Part shown: one piece after another, positions 1 through 8,215 of the stretch | How the letters are laid out: every line of letters begins with the position of its first letter | How positions within the stretch are numbered: the first letter of the stretch is position 1 | From: Streptomyces sp. NK08204 | Lineage (GTDB): Bacteria > Actinomycetota > Actinomycetes > Streptomycetales > Streptomycetaceae | Direction of reading: 5' to 3' | NCBI RefSeq assembly: GCF_020400585.1 | Contig: NZ_JAINVF010000010.1 | Coordinates: 124,001 to 188,000, forward strand | DNA: 64,000 nt | Program-made: the position numbers and the translations under genes | Notes under the pieces: model-generated | Seen by the model: the letters and a program-made list of their open reading frames with translations, nothing else | The model's database searches: none | What the model was told of the DNA's origin: nothing

Positions 1-1
1 G

Positions 2-499
2 CTCCTGCTCGCCGAGCGCTACGGCGTCCAGCCCGACTACTACGCCTGCCCGCCCGACCTCAGCCTGATGATGCAGGAGGCGGAGGCCGCCGTCCTCATC
101 GGCGACGCGGCCCTGCGCGCCAACCTCATCGACGGCCCGCGTTTCGGGCTGACCGTGCACGACCTGGGCGCGCTGTGGAAGGAGTGGACCGGGCTGCCGT
201 TCGTCTTCGCTGTGTGGGCGGCCCGCCGTGACTACCTGGAGCGCGAGCCGTTCATCACCCGCCGGGTCCACGAGGCGTTCCTCGCCTCCCGCAACCTCTC
301 CCTGGAGGAGGTCGGCAAGGTCGCCGAACAGGCGGCCCGCTGGGAGACCTTCGACGAGGCCACCCTGGAGGAGTACTTCACCACCCTCGACTTCAGCTTC
401 GGCGCCCCGCAACTGGAGGCGGTCGCCGAGTTCGCGCGCCGGGTGGGACCGTCGACCGGGTTCCCGGCGGACGTGAAGGTGGATCTGCTCCAGCCGTAG
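2..499 (+). CDS. mqnA: Chorismate dehydratase MqnA, 3' part (partial at left edge)
   Basis: The reading frame is open from the first bases of the window to the TAG at 497-499, so this is the C-terminal ~165 residues of a protein whose start lies outside. MqnA turns chorismate into 3-[(1-carboxyvinyl)oxy]benzoate, the first step of the futalosine menaquinone pathway. The visible part has the family signatures VLIGDAALRA and DLGALWKEWTGLPFVFAVWA, a periplasmic-binding-protein-like fold without metal or cofactor motifs. A second gene of the pathway, mqnC, lies 2.8 kb downstream, which supports the call. A short tandem repeat follows the stop codon. Confidence 0.92.
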   Translation, partial: LLLAERYGVQPDYYACPPDLSLMMQEAEAAVLIGDAALRANLIDGPRFGLTVHDLGALWKEWTGLPFVFAVWAARRDYLEREPFITRRVHEAFLASRNLSLEEVGKVAEQAARWETFDEATLEEYFTTLDFSFGAPQLEAVAEFARRVGPSTGFPADVKVDLLQP

Positions 500-526
500 C
501 CGGTCCAGCCATGGTCTCCGGCCGTG

Positions 527-588
527 GCCGTCCAGCCGCGGCCGTCCAGCCGCGGCCGTCCAGCCGCGGCCGTCCAGCCGCGGCCGTC
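527..588. repeat. 14-bp GC-rich tandem repeat between mqnA and the kinase gene
   Basis: Four perfect copies of GCCGTCCAGCCGCG run from 527 to 582, followed by a partial fifth (583-588). A degenerate version precedes them from about 500. The array lies in the gap between mqnA and the kinase start at 647 and ends about 45 bases before the kinase ribosome binding site. Array units can partly pair with each other (CGCGGC with GCCGCG). Function unknown. Confidence 0.85.
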
Positions 589-646
589 GTGCTGCCGGTA
601 CGCTGCGAGGCGGGCAGTCAGGCGTACGGGGGGAGAGGTGCTCGCC

Positions 647-2536
647 ATGCAGCCGCTCGGAGCCGACGAACCGGCGGCCGTGGGACCCTACCGGCTGCTC
701 GGCCGGCTCGGCTCCGGCGGCATGGGCCGGGTCTATCTGGGCCGCAGCGCGGGCGGCCGTACCGTCGCCGTGAAGATAGTGCACCCGCACTTCGCGCTCG
801 ACGAGGAGTTCCGGGCCCGGTTCCGGCGCGAGGTGGAGGCCGCGCGGCGGGTGGGCGGCGCCTGGACCGCGCCCGTGCTGGACGCGGACCCGCAGGCCGC
901 GGTGCCCTGGGTCGCCACGGCGTACGCGGCGGGACCGTCCCTGGCGGCGGCCGTCGCCGACAGCGGCCCACTGCCGGCTCTTTCGGTACGGGCCCTGGGT
1001 GCGGGCCTCGCCGAGGCGCTCACCGCGGTGCATGAACTGGCCCTCGTCCACCGGGACGTCAAGCCGTCCAACGTGCTGCTGACCCTCGACGGCCCCCTCC
1101 TCATCGACTTCGGCATCGCCCGGGCCACGGACGGCACGGCATCCCTGACCTCCACGGGCGCGTCGGTCGGCTCGCCGGGCTATATGTCTCCCGAGCAGAT
1201 CCTCGGCCGGAGCACGACAGGCGCGGCGGACGTCTTCTCCCTCGGCGCGGTGCTCGCCTACGCGGCCACCGGCGAACCGCCCTTCTCCGGTGACACCTCG
1301 GCCGCGCTCCTGTACAAGGTCGTCCACGAGGAGCCGGAACTGGGCCGGCTGACCGGAGTGTTGCGGGAGGTGGCCCAGGCCTGCCTGGCCAAGGACCCCG
1401 CCTCCCGGCCCGCCCCCGCCGAGGTGAGCCACCGGCTCGCCCCCGAGGGGGCCGCCCGCCTGGTCGCGTCCGGCTGGCTCCCGGGCCCCTTGGTGGAACA
1501 GGTCAGCCGCAGGGCCGTGCACCTGCTGAACCTGGAGACGGCGGCAGCGGATCCGACACCGTCCGGGCCGGTGGAGTTCACCAGCCCTTCTGTGGACGGG
1601 CTCAACGGGGCTTCGGCGGACGGGGTCAACGGGGTTTCGGCAAACGGAGGAGCGGGATCCGGTTCGGGACCGGACTCGGGTTCGGGACCAGGGTCGGGTT
1701 CGGGACCAGGGTCGGGAGCATTCGGGAGCAGCGGTCAGTTCGGCACCTTCGGGCCCGTCGCCCCTTCCGCCGTGGGTGTGTTCGGGCCCCCTCCCGTGAT
1801 GGGGCCCGGTGGGGCGGCCGACACCGGTCCCGGGGCCGTGGCCCTCGGAGCCCCCACGGTCGTACCCGGGCCGCGGGACGCCTCGGCGCCACCGGGGAAG
1901 CTGACCGTCAGCGTGTCGGCGAACTCGGAGCCCGACGGCGGTCGCGGACGGCGGATCAGCTGCACGGTGGCGCTGGCGGTCGCCGGGGCGCTGGCCTCCG
2001 TTTCCGTGGGGCTCGGGGCGCTGCTGCAGTCGTGGTCCGGCGGCGGTACGACCGAGGCCGGCAGCGCTCCCGCCCCGTACTCCCCGGCACCGAGCGCGAC
2101 GGACGGCGCCGGCGCACCCCCCTCCACCGCCGGCGCACCCCCCTCCACCGCCGGCGACCCGCCCCAGGGCGGCGGGCGGCCCGGCTCCGTCCCGGACCGC
2201 TACCTCGGCACCTGGGAGGGCCGGGCGACCGGACTCGGCGGCACCCTTGCCATGGGCACCTTCCGGGTCACCGTCCACCAGGCCGATCCCGGCGAGGAGC
2301 TGGGGAAGATGCGGCAGACCGACCGGCTCGGCGCCGTCTGCACCGACGTCCTCACCCTCAAGAAGGTCACGAAGAGCCGAGTCGTGGCCACGGCGGTGGG
2401 CGCCAAGAACAACCACCCGGGCTGCAACCCCACCGCCCACCAGGTCGAGTTGACCCCCGTCGGCGACGACCTGCGCTACACCTCGGACAGTTCGGCCGAA
2501 GGCAACCCGGTTGCCCGGATGTCAAGGGTCGACTAG
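647..2536 (+). CDS. Membrane serine/threonine protein kinase (PknB type)
   Basis: 629-residue Hanks-type kinase. The ATG at 647 is chosen because GGGGGAGAGG lies about 8 bases upstream; a longer frame to 524 would run into the repeat array. The kinase domain (~10-275) has the glycine loop GSGGMGRVY, catalytic Lys43, HRDVKPSN (His135, Asp137) and DFG at 154, so it should be active. A Gly/Ser/Pro-rich linker (~280-435) with an internal 18-bp DNA repeat leads to one membrane segment (~439-463). A ~165-residue outer part follows, containing an 'RYLGTWEG..' domain with two cysteines but no PASTA repeats. Probably a sensor kinase of the cell surface; its ligand cannot be told from sequence. Confidence 0.92.
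   Translation: MQPLGADEPAAVGPYRLLGRLGSGGMGRVYLGRSAGGRTVAVKIVHPHFALDEEFRARFRREVEAARRVGGAWTAPVLDADPQAAVPWVATAYAAGPSLAAAVADSGPLPALSVRALGAGLAEALTAVHELALVHRDVKPSNVLLTLDGPLLIDFGIARATDGTASLTSTGASVGSPGYMSPEQILGRSTTGAADVFSLGAVLAYAATGEPPFSGDTSAALLYKVVHEEPELGRLTGVLREVAQACLAKDPASRPAPAEVSHRLAPEGAARLVASGWLPGPLVEQVSRRAVHLLNLETAAADPTPSGPVEFTSPSVDGLNGASADGVNGVSANGGAGSGSGPDSGSGPGSGSGPGSGAFGSSGQFGTFGPVAPSAVGVFGPPPVMGPGGAADTGPGAVALGAPTVVPGPRDASAPPGKLTVSVSANSEPDGGRGRRISCTVALAVAGALASVSVGLGALLQSWSGGGTTEAGSAPAPYSPAPSATDGAGAPPSTAGAPPSTAGDPPQGGGRPGSVPDRYLGTWEGRATGLGGTLAMGTFRVTVHQADPGEELGKMRQTDRLGAVCTDVLTLKKVTKSRVVATAVGAKNNHPGCNPTAHQVELTPVGDDLRYTSDSSAEGNPVARMSRVD
1659..1718. repeat. 18-bp tandem repeat inside the kinase linker
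   Basis: About three imperfect copies of GGTTCGGGACCAGGGTCG encode the Gly-Ser-Gly-Pro linker of the kinase. A second in-gene duplication, of 21 bp, at 2109-2151 encodes the repeated Ala/Gly-Pro-Pro-Ser-Thr segment outside the membrane. Both keep frame, so linker length can vary without breaking the protein. Confidence 0.7.
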
Positions 2537-3262
2537 GTGGGGTCCTGGCTGCTCGTCCTCGGTGCCGCCCTCTGGGGCGCGGCGGCGGGCGCGCTGCTGC
2601 CCCGCGCCGCGTACCGCTTCGCCGTGCCGGCGGACGAGCCGTGGCGGGAGCGGTGCCCGAGCGGCCACCCGATCCGGGGCTGGCTCGGCGGCGCCCGCTG
2701 CGCCGACTGCCCCGCGCCCGCCGCCTCCGGCTCCGCCGCCCCTGCCCTCGTCACCGCCGTCACCTGTGCCGGCCTCGCCGCCGCCACCGGCGCCCGGCCC
2801 GAGTTGGCGGTGTGGCTGCTGCTCGCGCCCGTCGGCGTCCTGCTGGCCGTCGTGGACCTGCGGGTGCAGCGGCTGCCGGACCCGCTGACCCTGCCGCTCG
2901 CGGCAACCGCCCTCGCCCTGCTCGGCCTGGCCGCGCTGCTGCCCGACCACGCCGGCCACTGGCTCACCGCGCTGTACGGCACCCTCGCGCTCGGCGGCGG
3001 CTACTGCGCGCTGCACCGCGTCAACCCGTCCGGCATGGGGTTCGGCGATGTGAAACTGGCGTTCGGCATGGGCACCGCCCTCGGCTGGTACGGCTGGCCG
3101 ACCGTGCTGCTCGGCGCCTTCCTCGGGTTCCTGCTGGGCGCGCTCTACGGCGGTGCGCTCGTGCTCGCCCGGCGGGCGGGGCGCGGGACGGCCATCCCGT
3201 TCGGGCCGTTCCTGCTGGCCGGTGCGCTCGCCGGGCTGCTCGTCGGCGCCCGCGCGGCCTGA
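2537..3262 (+). CDS. Prepilin peptidase (type IV leader peptidase, A24 family)
   Basis: 241-residue polytopic membrane protein starting with GTG immediately after the kinase stop (no gap), so the two are probably cotranscribed. The aspartyl protease signatures are VDLRVQRLPD (first catalytic Asp) and GFGDVKL (second Asp, the GxGDxK motif), separated by membrane helices as in the family. Two Cys pairs (CPSGHP.. and CADC) near the N-terminus resemble the zinc-binding loop of long prepilin peptidases, although the N-methyltransferase region is short. It would cleave leaders of type IV pilin-like or Tad/Flp pilins; no pilin gene is nearby, so the substrate lies elsewhere. Confidence 0.88.
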   Translation: MGSWLLVLGAALWGAAAGALLPRAAYRFAVPADEPWRERCPSGHPIRGWLGGARCADCPAPAASGSAAPALVTAVTCAGLAAATGARPELAVWLLLAPVGVLLAVVDLRVQRLPDPLTLPLAATALALLGLAALLPDHAGHWLTALYGTLALGGGYCALHRVNPSGMGFGDVKLAFGMGTALGWYGWPTVLLGAFLGFLLGALYGGALVLARRAGRGTAIPFGPFLLAGALAGLLVGARAA

Positions 3263-3333
3263 CGGGGGGCGGCGGACACGGCTGGCGTAGGCTGGTTCGG
3301 TCCGTCCAACACCCTTGACGAAAGGGACGCCCG

Positions 3334-4548
3334 GTGTCCGAGAAGGCCGACTTCGCTTCCGTAGATGTCACAGCCGTACTCGACCGAGCCGCCGCGGGCG
3401 GACGCATCACGCCCGAGGAGGCGCTCGTCCTCTACCGGGACGCGCCGCTGCACGCGCTGGGCGCCGCCGCCGACGCCGTACGCCGCCGTATGTACGCGGG
3501 TGTCGAGCACATCGCCACGTACATCATCGAGCGCAACATCAACTACACGAACGTGTGCGTCACCGCGTGCCGGTTCTGCGCGTTCTACGCGGCCCCGAAG
3601 GACACCGAGGAGGGCTGGACCCGCGGCCTCGACGACATCCTGCGCCGCTGCGCGGAGACCGTCGAACTGGGCGGCACCCAGATCATGTTCCAGGGCGGCC
3701 ACCACCCGGACTACGGCGTCGAGTACTACGAGGAGCACTTCCGGGCCATCAAGGAGGCCTTCCCGCAGCTGGTGATCCACTCGCTGGGCGCCTCCGAGGT
3801 CGAGCACATGGCCCGGATCAGCGGGGTGTCGGTCGAGGAGGCCATCACCCGTATCCACGAGGCCGGTCTCGACTCCTTCGCGGGCGCCGGCGCCGAACTG
3901 CTGCCCGCGCGCCCGCGCAAGGCCATCGCGCCGCTCAAGGAGAGCGGCGAGCGCTGGCTGGAGATCATGGAGATCGCGCACGGGCTGGGTGTGGAGTCCA
4001 CCTCCACCATGCTGATGGGCACCGGCGAGACCAACGCCGAGCGTATCGAGCACCTGCGGATGATCCGTGACGTGCAGGACCGCACCGGCGGCTTCCGGGC
4101 GTTCATCCCGTACACCTACCAGCCCGAGAACAACCACCTCAAGGGCCGCACCCAGGCCACGATCTTCGAGTACCTGCGGATGATCGCGATCGCCCGCCTC
4201 TTCCTCGACAACGTCCGGCACATCCAGGGCTCCTGGCTGACCACCGGCAAGGAGGTCGGCCAGCTGTCCCTGCACTACGGCGCGGACGACCTCGGCTCCA
4301 TCATGCTGGAGGAGAACGTGGTCTCCTCGGCGGGCGCCAAGCACCGCTCCAACCGCCTGGAGATCATCGACCTGATCAGGAAGGCGGGCCGCGTGCCGGC
4401 GCAGCGCTCGACGACGTACGAGCACCTCGTCGTGCACGACGACCCGGCGAACGACCCCATCGACGACCGCGTGGTCTCCCACATCTCCTCCACGGCCATC
4501 GAGGGCGGCACCGCCCACCCCGAGCTGAAGCTGCTGGCCACCAACTGA
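3334..4548 (+). CDS. mqnC: Cyclic dehypoxanthinyl futalosine synthase MqnC (radical SAM)
   Basis: 404-residue radical-SAM enzyme that closes dehypoxanthine futalosine to the spiro intermediate in the futalosine menaquinone route. The cluster motif is C75-x3-C79-x2-C82 within NVCVTACRFCAFYAAPKD, followed by GGTQIMFQGGHHPD and the family features HSLGASEVEH and YTYQPENNHL. GTG start at 3334 with GAAAGGGA upstream. It is followed after 7 bases by the imidazolonepropionase-like gene, and menG follows soon after, giving a menaquinone cluster. MqnE is the nearest paralogue, but length and motifs fit MqnC better. Confidence 0.93.
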   Translation: MSEKADFASVDVTAVLDRAAAGGRITPEEALVLYRDAPLHALGAAADAVRRRMYAGVEHIATYIIERNINYTNVCVTACRFCAFYAAPKDTEEGWTRGLDDILRRCAETVELGGTQIMFQGGHHPDYGVEYYEEHFRAIKEAFPQLVIHSLGASEVEHMARISGVSVEEAITRIHEAGLDSFAGAGAELLPARPRKAIAPLKESGERWLEIMEIAHGLGVESTSTMLMGTGETNAERIEHLRMIRDVQDRTGGFRAFIPYTYQPENNHLKGRTQATIFEYLRMIAIARLFLDNVRHIQGSWLTTGKEVGQLSLHYGADDLGSIMLEENVVSSAGAKHRSNRLEIIDLIRKAGRVPAQRSTTYEHLVVHDDPANDPIDDRVVSHISSTAIEGGTAHPELKLLATN

Positions 4549-4555
4549 CCCCGCC

Positions 4556-5161
4556 GTGCTGACCATTCACGCCGACTCCCGGGGCCGTGCCCTCGCTGTC
4601 AGTGGCGAGCGGATCGCGGACACCGGGCTCCTGGACGAGCTGACCGCCGCGCATCCGCACGCCCGCGTGCGCGAGTGGCCCGGCATCCTCACGTCCGGAC
4701 TCGTCAACCCGCACGGCACCGAGCTGCTGGAGGAGGCGTACCACCCGGATCCCCGGGAGGCCGACGAGCTGGGCACCGAACCGCTGACCGGGGACGCGCT
4801 GGCGGCGCTCGCGCCGGACGACGTCCGGTGGGGTGCGAGCGCCCGGCGCGGTGTGCAGCGGATGCTGGCGCACGGCACGGTCGCGGCGGCCTGCGACCCC
4901 CTGCGCAACCGCGCGGTCCGGGACGCCGTCCAGCGCACCGGACTCGTGCTCGCGGGCCGTCATGGCCGGCCGGCCGGCGTCCCGTCCCTCGACCCGTTCG
5001 CCGCCGGGGTACCGGTGGTGTTCGCGCCCCCGCGCGACCGGGGCTCCGCCGCCCGCTTCGCCGTCTTCGACGTCCGCGACGAGGCGGAACTGGCGGAGCG
5101 TGGCGCCGGTACGTGCGTCGCGACCGTCGTCGCCGGGCGGCTGGTGTACCGGGGACGCTGA
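4556..5161 (+). CDS. Imidazolonepropionase-like / amidohydrolase-type protein
   Basis: 201 residues, GTG start 7 bases after mqnC and probably cotranscribed with it. The N-terminus (LTIHADSRGRALAVSGERI) and the C-terminus (ATVVAGRLVYRGR) resemble the composite beta-domain ends of amidohydrolases, but the central TIM barrel with its metal-binding histidines is absent. The middle keeps only an ASARRGVQRMLAHGTVAAA stretch. It is therefore a reduced amidohydrolase relative rather than a normal enzyme. Its position between mqnC and menG suggests a link with menaquinone metabolism; that is inference from context. Confidence 0.75.
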   Translation: MLTIHADSRGRALAVSGERIADTGLLDELTAAHPHARVREWPGILTSGLVNPHGTELLEEAYHPDPREADELGTEPLTGDALAALAPDDVRWGASARRGVQRMLAHGTVAAACDPLRNRAVRDAVQRTGLVLAGRHGRPAGVPSLDPFAAGVPVVFAPPRDRGSAARFAVFDVRDEAELAERGAGTCVATVVAGRLVYRGR

Positions 5162-5203
5162 GCCGCGCGCGGTCCGGCGAACCGGGGCTGCAACAATGGG
5201 CGG

Positions 5204-5899
5204 GTGACCCGCGCTTCCTTGAACAAGCAGCCGCACGAAGTCGCCTCGATGTTCGATGACGTGGCGGAACGGTACGACCTGACGAACGACGTGCTGTCGC
5301 TCGGCCAGGACCGGATCTGGCGCAGGGAGGTGGCGAAGGCGGTCGACGCGCGCCCCGCGCAGAAGGTGCTGGATCTGGCGGCCGGTACGGCCACTTCCTC
5401 GCTGCCGTTCGCGCAGACCGGGGCCTACGTCGTCCCCTGCGACTTCTCCCTCGGGATGCTCCGGGTCGGCAAGAAGAACCACGCCTGGCTGCCGTTCACC
5501 GCGGGCGACGCGACCCGGCTGCCGTTCAAGGACGACACCTTCGACGCCGTCACGATCTCCTTCGGGCTGCGCAACGTGCAGGACACGGGCGCGGCCCTGC
5601 GCGAGATGTACCGGGTGACCCGGCCCGGCGGACGCGTGGTGATCTGTGAGTTCTCGCACCCGACCTGGGCGCCCTTCCGGACGGTCTACACCGAGTACCT
5701 GATGCGGGCGCTGCCGCCGGTCGCGCGTGCGGTGTCCTCGAACCCGGACGCGTACGTCTACCTCGCCGAGTCCATCCGTGCCTGGCCCGACCAGCCCGCC
5801 CTCGCCGGGCAGCTGCGCACGGCGGGCTGGTCGAAGGTGGCCTGGCGCAACCTCACCGGCGGTGTGGTCGCGCTGCACCGGGGTTTCAAGGAGAGCTGA
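5204..5899 (+). CDS. menG: Demethylmenaquinone methyltransferase MenG (UbiE family)
   Basis: 231-residue class I SAM-dependent methyltransferase that performs the last step of menaquinone synthesis, C-methylation of demethylmenaquinone. Diagnostic segments are VASMFDDVAERYDLTNDVLS near the N-terminus, the SAM loop VLDLAAGTATSSLPFA, and the UbiE signatures FDAVTISFGLRNVQD and LREMYRVTRPGGRVVI. GTG start at 5204. The gene ends in a 14-base convergent overlap with the PASTA-protein gene on the other strand. Length is normal for the family. Confidence 0.93.
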   Translation: MTRASLNKQPHEVASMFDDVAERYDLTNDVLSLGQDRIWRREVAKAVDARPAQKVLDLAAGTATSSLPFAQTGAYVVPCDFSLGMLRVGKKNHAWLPFTAGDATRLPFKDDTFDAVTISFGLRNVQDTGAALREMYRVTRPGGRVVICEFSHPTWAPFRTVYTEYLMRALPPVARAVSSNPDAYVYLAESIRAWPDQPALAGQLRTAGWSKVAWRNLTGGVVALHRGFKES

Positions 5900-6230
5900 A
5901 CCCGGCCACGGCGTACGGGTCGCCGTGCTCGTCCAGTTCCCGTTGCAGCCCACCCGTGGGCGGCCTGGGGATGCGCGGCTCGCGCACCCCTCCGCCGCCC
6001 TCGCCCTCCTTGAAGTCGAACCACACGTACACCATGGAGTCCCGCGGCACCTCGGCCCCGGGCTGCGGGTACTGGCGTTCGACGTAGTCGACGACCGTGC
6101 GGAGGAAGTCCGGGCGGTCCGGCGCGCTCAGGGACAGGCCCCGCGCCCGGGCCGTTTCGCGTGCGTCCACGGCCATCAGCCCGACCAGCCGCGGGACGCA
6201 CACGTCGGGTGTCTTGGGTGTTATGCGCAC
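5886..6230 (-). CDS. Small soluble PASTA-domain protein
   Basis: 114 residues. The GTG at 6230 is preferred because GGGGGTGA, a near-ideal ribosome site, ends 5 bases upstream; a GTG at 6239 is the alternative. The protein is essentially one PASTA unit: VPRLVGLMAVDARETARARGL.., then a QYPQPGAEVPRDSMVYVW end, and a short acidic/Gly tail. No signal peptide, membrane helix or kinase domain is present, which is unusual because PASTA domains normally sit outside the cell on PknB-type kinases or penicillin-binding proteins. The 3' end overlaps menG by 14 bases. Function unknown. Confidence 0.78.
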   Translation of the reverse strand: MRITPKTPDVCVPRLVGLMAVDARETARARGLSLSAPDRPDFLRTVVDYVERQYPQPGAEVPRDSMVYVWFDFKEGEGGGGVREPRIPRPPTGGLQRELDEHGDPYAVAGFSSP

Positions 6231-6322
6231 AGATGTCACCCCCAGCGGTACTGGCAGGGTAACTCCGGGGCGTATCACCCGGAAGGAGTCGGTGTCTTTC
6301 TGTGACGAACGACTACTCTCTG

Positions 6323-6832
6323 TCAGTCGAAGGTGAGCCGGAAGCAGTGCGCCGGCTCGTTGAGCACAGGGTGGGTGTAGGTCTCCGCGGGCTGCATGCC
6401 GAGCCGCCGGGTCACCGCGACCGACCGCTCGTTGCCCGCCCTGACCATCGCCACCACACCCGGTACACCGGCCGCCCGGACCCGCTCCAGGGTCTCCTTC
6501 GCGGCTGCCGTGACGTACCCCTTGCCCCAGTGCGCTCGACCGAGCCTCCAGCCGATCTCCACCTCTCCTACAGGGCCCCAGTCCGGCCGCCAGGGCTGGG
6601 CGCCGGTGAAACCGATGACCTCGCCGGACTCGTCCAGCATCGTCCACAGGCAGAAACCGCGCTCAGCGTCGTGCCGCCGCTGGCGCGCGGTGAGTTCCTC
6701 GTAGTCGGCCAGCGCCGCCGCCTTGCCGCCGTAGAACTCCATGACCTCGGGGTCGGCGAACAACCGGTGCCAGGCGACCGCGTCCTCGTGGGTGGGAACG
6801 CGCAGTCGTACCGCGGGGAGAGGTCGGTTCAC
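6323..6832 (-). CDS. GNAT-family N-acetyltransferase (RimJ/RimL-like)
   Basis: 169 residues from ATG at 6832. Pattern of the Acetyltransf_3 group: an N-terminal VRLRVPTHEDAVAWHRLFADPEVMEFYGG, a central GEVIGFTGAQPW strand, then GWRLGRAHWGKGYVTAAAKE that forms the acetyl-CoA pyrophosphate loop (normally Q/RxxGxG/A), and GNERSVAVTRRLGMQ. Such enzymes acetylate protein N-termini or small amines; the substrate here cannot be told. Divergent from the reductase gene at 6932 across a 99-base gap. Confidence 0.88.
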   Translation of the reverse strand: MNRPLPAVRLRVPTHEDAVAWHRLFADPEVMEFYGGKAAALADYEELTARQRRHDAERGFCLWTMLDESGEVIGFTGAQPWRPDWGPVGEVEIGWRLGRAHWGKGYVTAAAKETLERVRAAGVPGVVAMVRAGNERSVAVTRRLGMQPAETYTHPVLNEPAHCFRLTFD

Positions 6833-6870
6833 GGAGGCAGCCCTTCAGCCGGGTGATCAATTCTGCTGAA

Positions 6871-6876
6871 TAGACT
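6871..6876 (+). promoter_or_regulatory. Candidate -10 element of the geranylgeranyl reductase gene
   Basis: TAGACT matches the vegetative -10 hexamer of streptomycetes; no good -35 is visible 17-18 bases upstream. If used, transcription would begin around 6883, just after the ATG at 6881, which argues for the GTG at 6932 as the real start of the gene. Confidence 0.35.
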
Positions 6877-6931
6877 GCCCATGTCCAGTGCCGGTCGGCA
6901 CGCAGATTTCGAGCCTTGGGGAGATCCCGCC

Positions 6932-8215
6932 GTGACCGAGCCCCTCTCCGACTACACCGCCGATGTGATCGTCGTGGGCGCGGGGCCAGGCGGCTCCACG
7001 ACCGCGTACCACCTTGCCAGGTCCGGACTTGACGTCCTCCTGCTGGAGAAGACCGAGTTCCCCCGGGAGAAGGTCTGCGGCGACGGCCTCACCCCGCGCG
7101 CCGTCAAGCAGCTCGTCGCGATGGGCATCGACGTCTCGGAAGAGGCCGGCTGGCTGCGCAACAAGGGCCTGCGCATCATCGGTGGCGGCGTCCGTCTCCA
7201 GCTCGACTGGCCGGAACTCGCCTCCTTCCCGGACTACGGGCTGGTCCGCAAGCGTGACGACTTCGACGAGCAGCTCGCCCGCCAGGCCCAGAAGGCCGGG
7301 GCACGCCTGCACGAGCACTGCAACGTGACCGGGCCGATCGTCGACGACCGCACCGGACGCATCACCGGTGTGACCGCCAAGCTCGGTGAGGACAAGCGCG
7401 AGGTCACCTTCCACGCGCCGCTCGTCGTCGCCGCCGACGGCAACTCCACCCGCCTGTCCCTCGCCATGGGCCTGCACCGCCGCGAGGACCGCCCCATGGG
7501 CGTCGCGGTGCGCACGTACTTCACCTCGCCCCGCCACGACGACGACTACCTGGAGGGCTGGCTGGAGCTGTGGGACCGCCGCGGTCACCAGGACCGTCTG
7601 CTGCCCGGCTACGGCTGGATCTTCGGCATGGGCGACGGCACCTCCAACGTGGGCTTGGGCATCCTCAACTCCTCCTCCGCCTTCCGGGAGCTGGACTGGC
7701 GCGAGGTCCTCAAGGCATGGTGCGCCTCCATGCCCGAGGAGTGGGGCTACACCCCCGAGAACATGACCAGCCCGATCCGTGGCGCCGCCCTGCCCATGGC
7801 CTTCAACCGCCAGCCGCACTACACCAAGGGCCTGCTGCTCGTCGGCGACGCCGGCGGCCTGGTGAACCCCTTCAACGGCGAGGGCATCGCCTACGCCATG
7901 GAGTCCGGCCAGATCGCCGCCGACGTCATCGTCCAGGCCCACGCGCGGGCCACACCCGCCCAGCGCGAGATCGCCCTGCAGCGCTACCCGCGCGTCCTCA
8001 AGGACACCTACGGCGGCTATTACACCCTCGGCCGTGCCTTCGTGAAGCTCATCGGCAACCCGAAGATCATGCAGATCGCGGCGCAGCGCGGGCTCACACA
8101 CCCGATGCTGATGAAGTTCGTCCAGAAGCTCCTCGCGAACCTCACCGACCCCACGGGCGGCGACGCCATGGACCGCATCATCAACGCCCTGACGAAGGCT
8201 GTCCCCAAGGCCTGA
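6932..8215 (+). CDS. Geranylgeranyl reductase family FAD-dependent oxidoreductase
   Basis: 427 residues from GTG 6932, which has TTGGGGAGATC about 8 bases upstream; an in-frame ATG at 6881 lacks a ribosome site. FAD-binding motif near the N-terminus: DVIVVGAGPGGSTTAYHLA, then LLEKTEFPREKVCGDGLTPRA (the family's CGDG signature) and LLVGDAGGLVNPFNGEGIAYAMESG for the flavin ribityl site. Family members reduce isoprenoid double bonds, for example in archaeal lipids or mycobacterial menaquinone (MenJ). Streptomycetes make partly hydrogenated MK-9, and the neighbours are menaquinone genes, so side-chain saturation is the likely role (inference). It overlaps the deformylase 3' end by 35 bases. Confidence 0.9.
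   Translation: MTEPLSDYTADVIVVGAGPGGSTTAYHLARSGLDVLLLEKTEFPREKVCGDGLTPRAVKQLVAMGIDVSEEAGWLRNKGLRIIGGGVRLQLDWPELASFPDYGLVRKRDDFDEQLARQAQKAGARLHEHCNVTGPIVDDRTGRITGVTAKLGEDKREVTFHAPLVVAADGNSTRLSLAMGLHRREDRPMGVAVRTYFTSPRHDDDYLEGWLELWDRRGHQDRLLPGYGWIFGMGDGTSNVGLGILNSSSAFRELDWREVLKAWCASMPEEWGYTPENMTSPIRGAALPMAFNRQPHYTKGLLLVGDAGGLVNPFNGEGIAYAMESGQIAADVIVQAHARATPAQREIALQRYPRVLKDTYGGYYTLGRAFVKLIGNPKIMQIAAQRGLTHPMLMKFVQKLLANLTDPTGGDAMDRIINALTKAVPKA

Noticed and set aside
2032..3318. 428-codon plus-strand frame over the kinase end and prepilin peptidase
   Set aside because: Arginine-rich frame-shifted reading of two genes with clear motifs in other frames.
6881..6931. ATG start of the geranylgeranyl reductase at 6881
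   Set aside because: No ribosome site and right at the predicted transcription start; the GTG at 6932 has one and leaves the family N-terminus.
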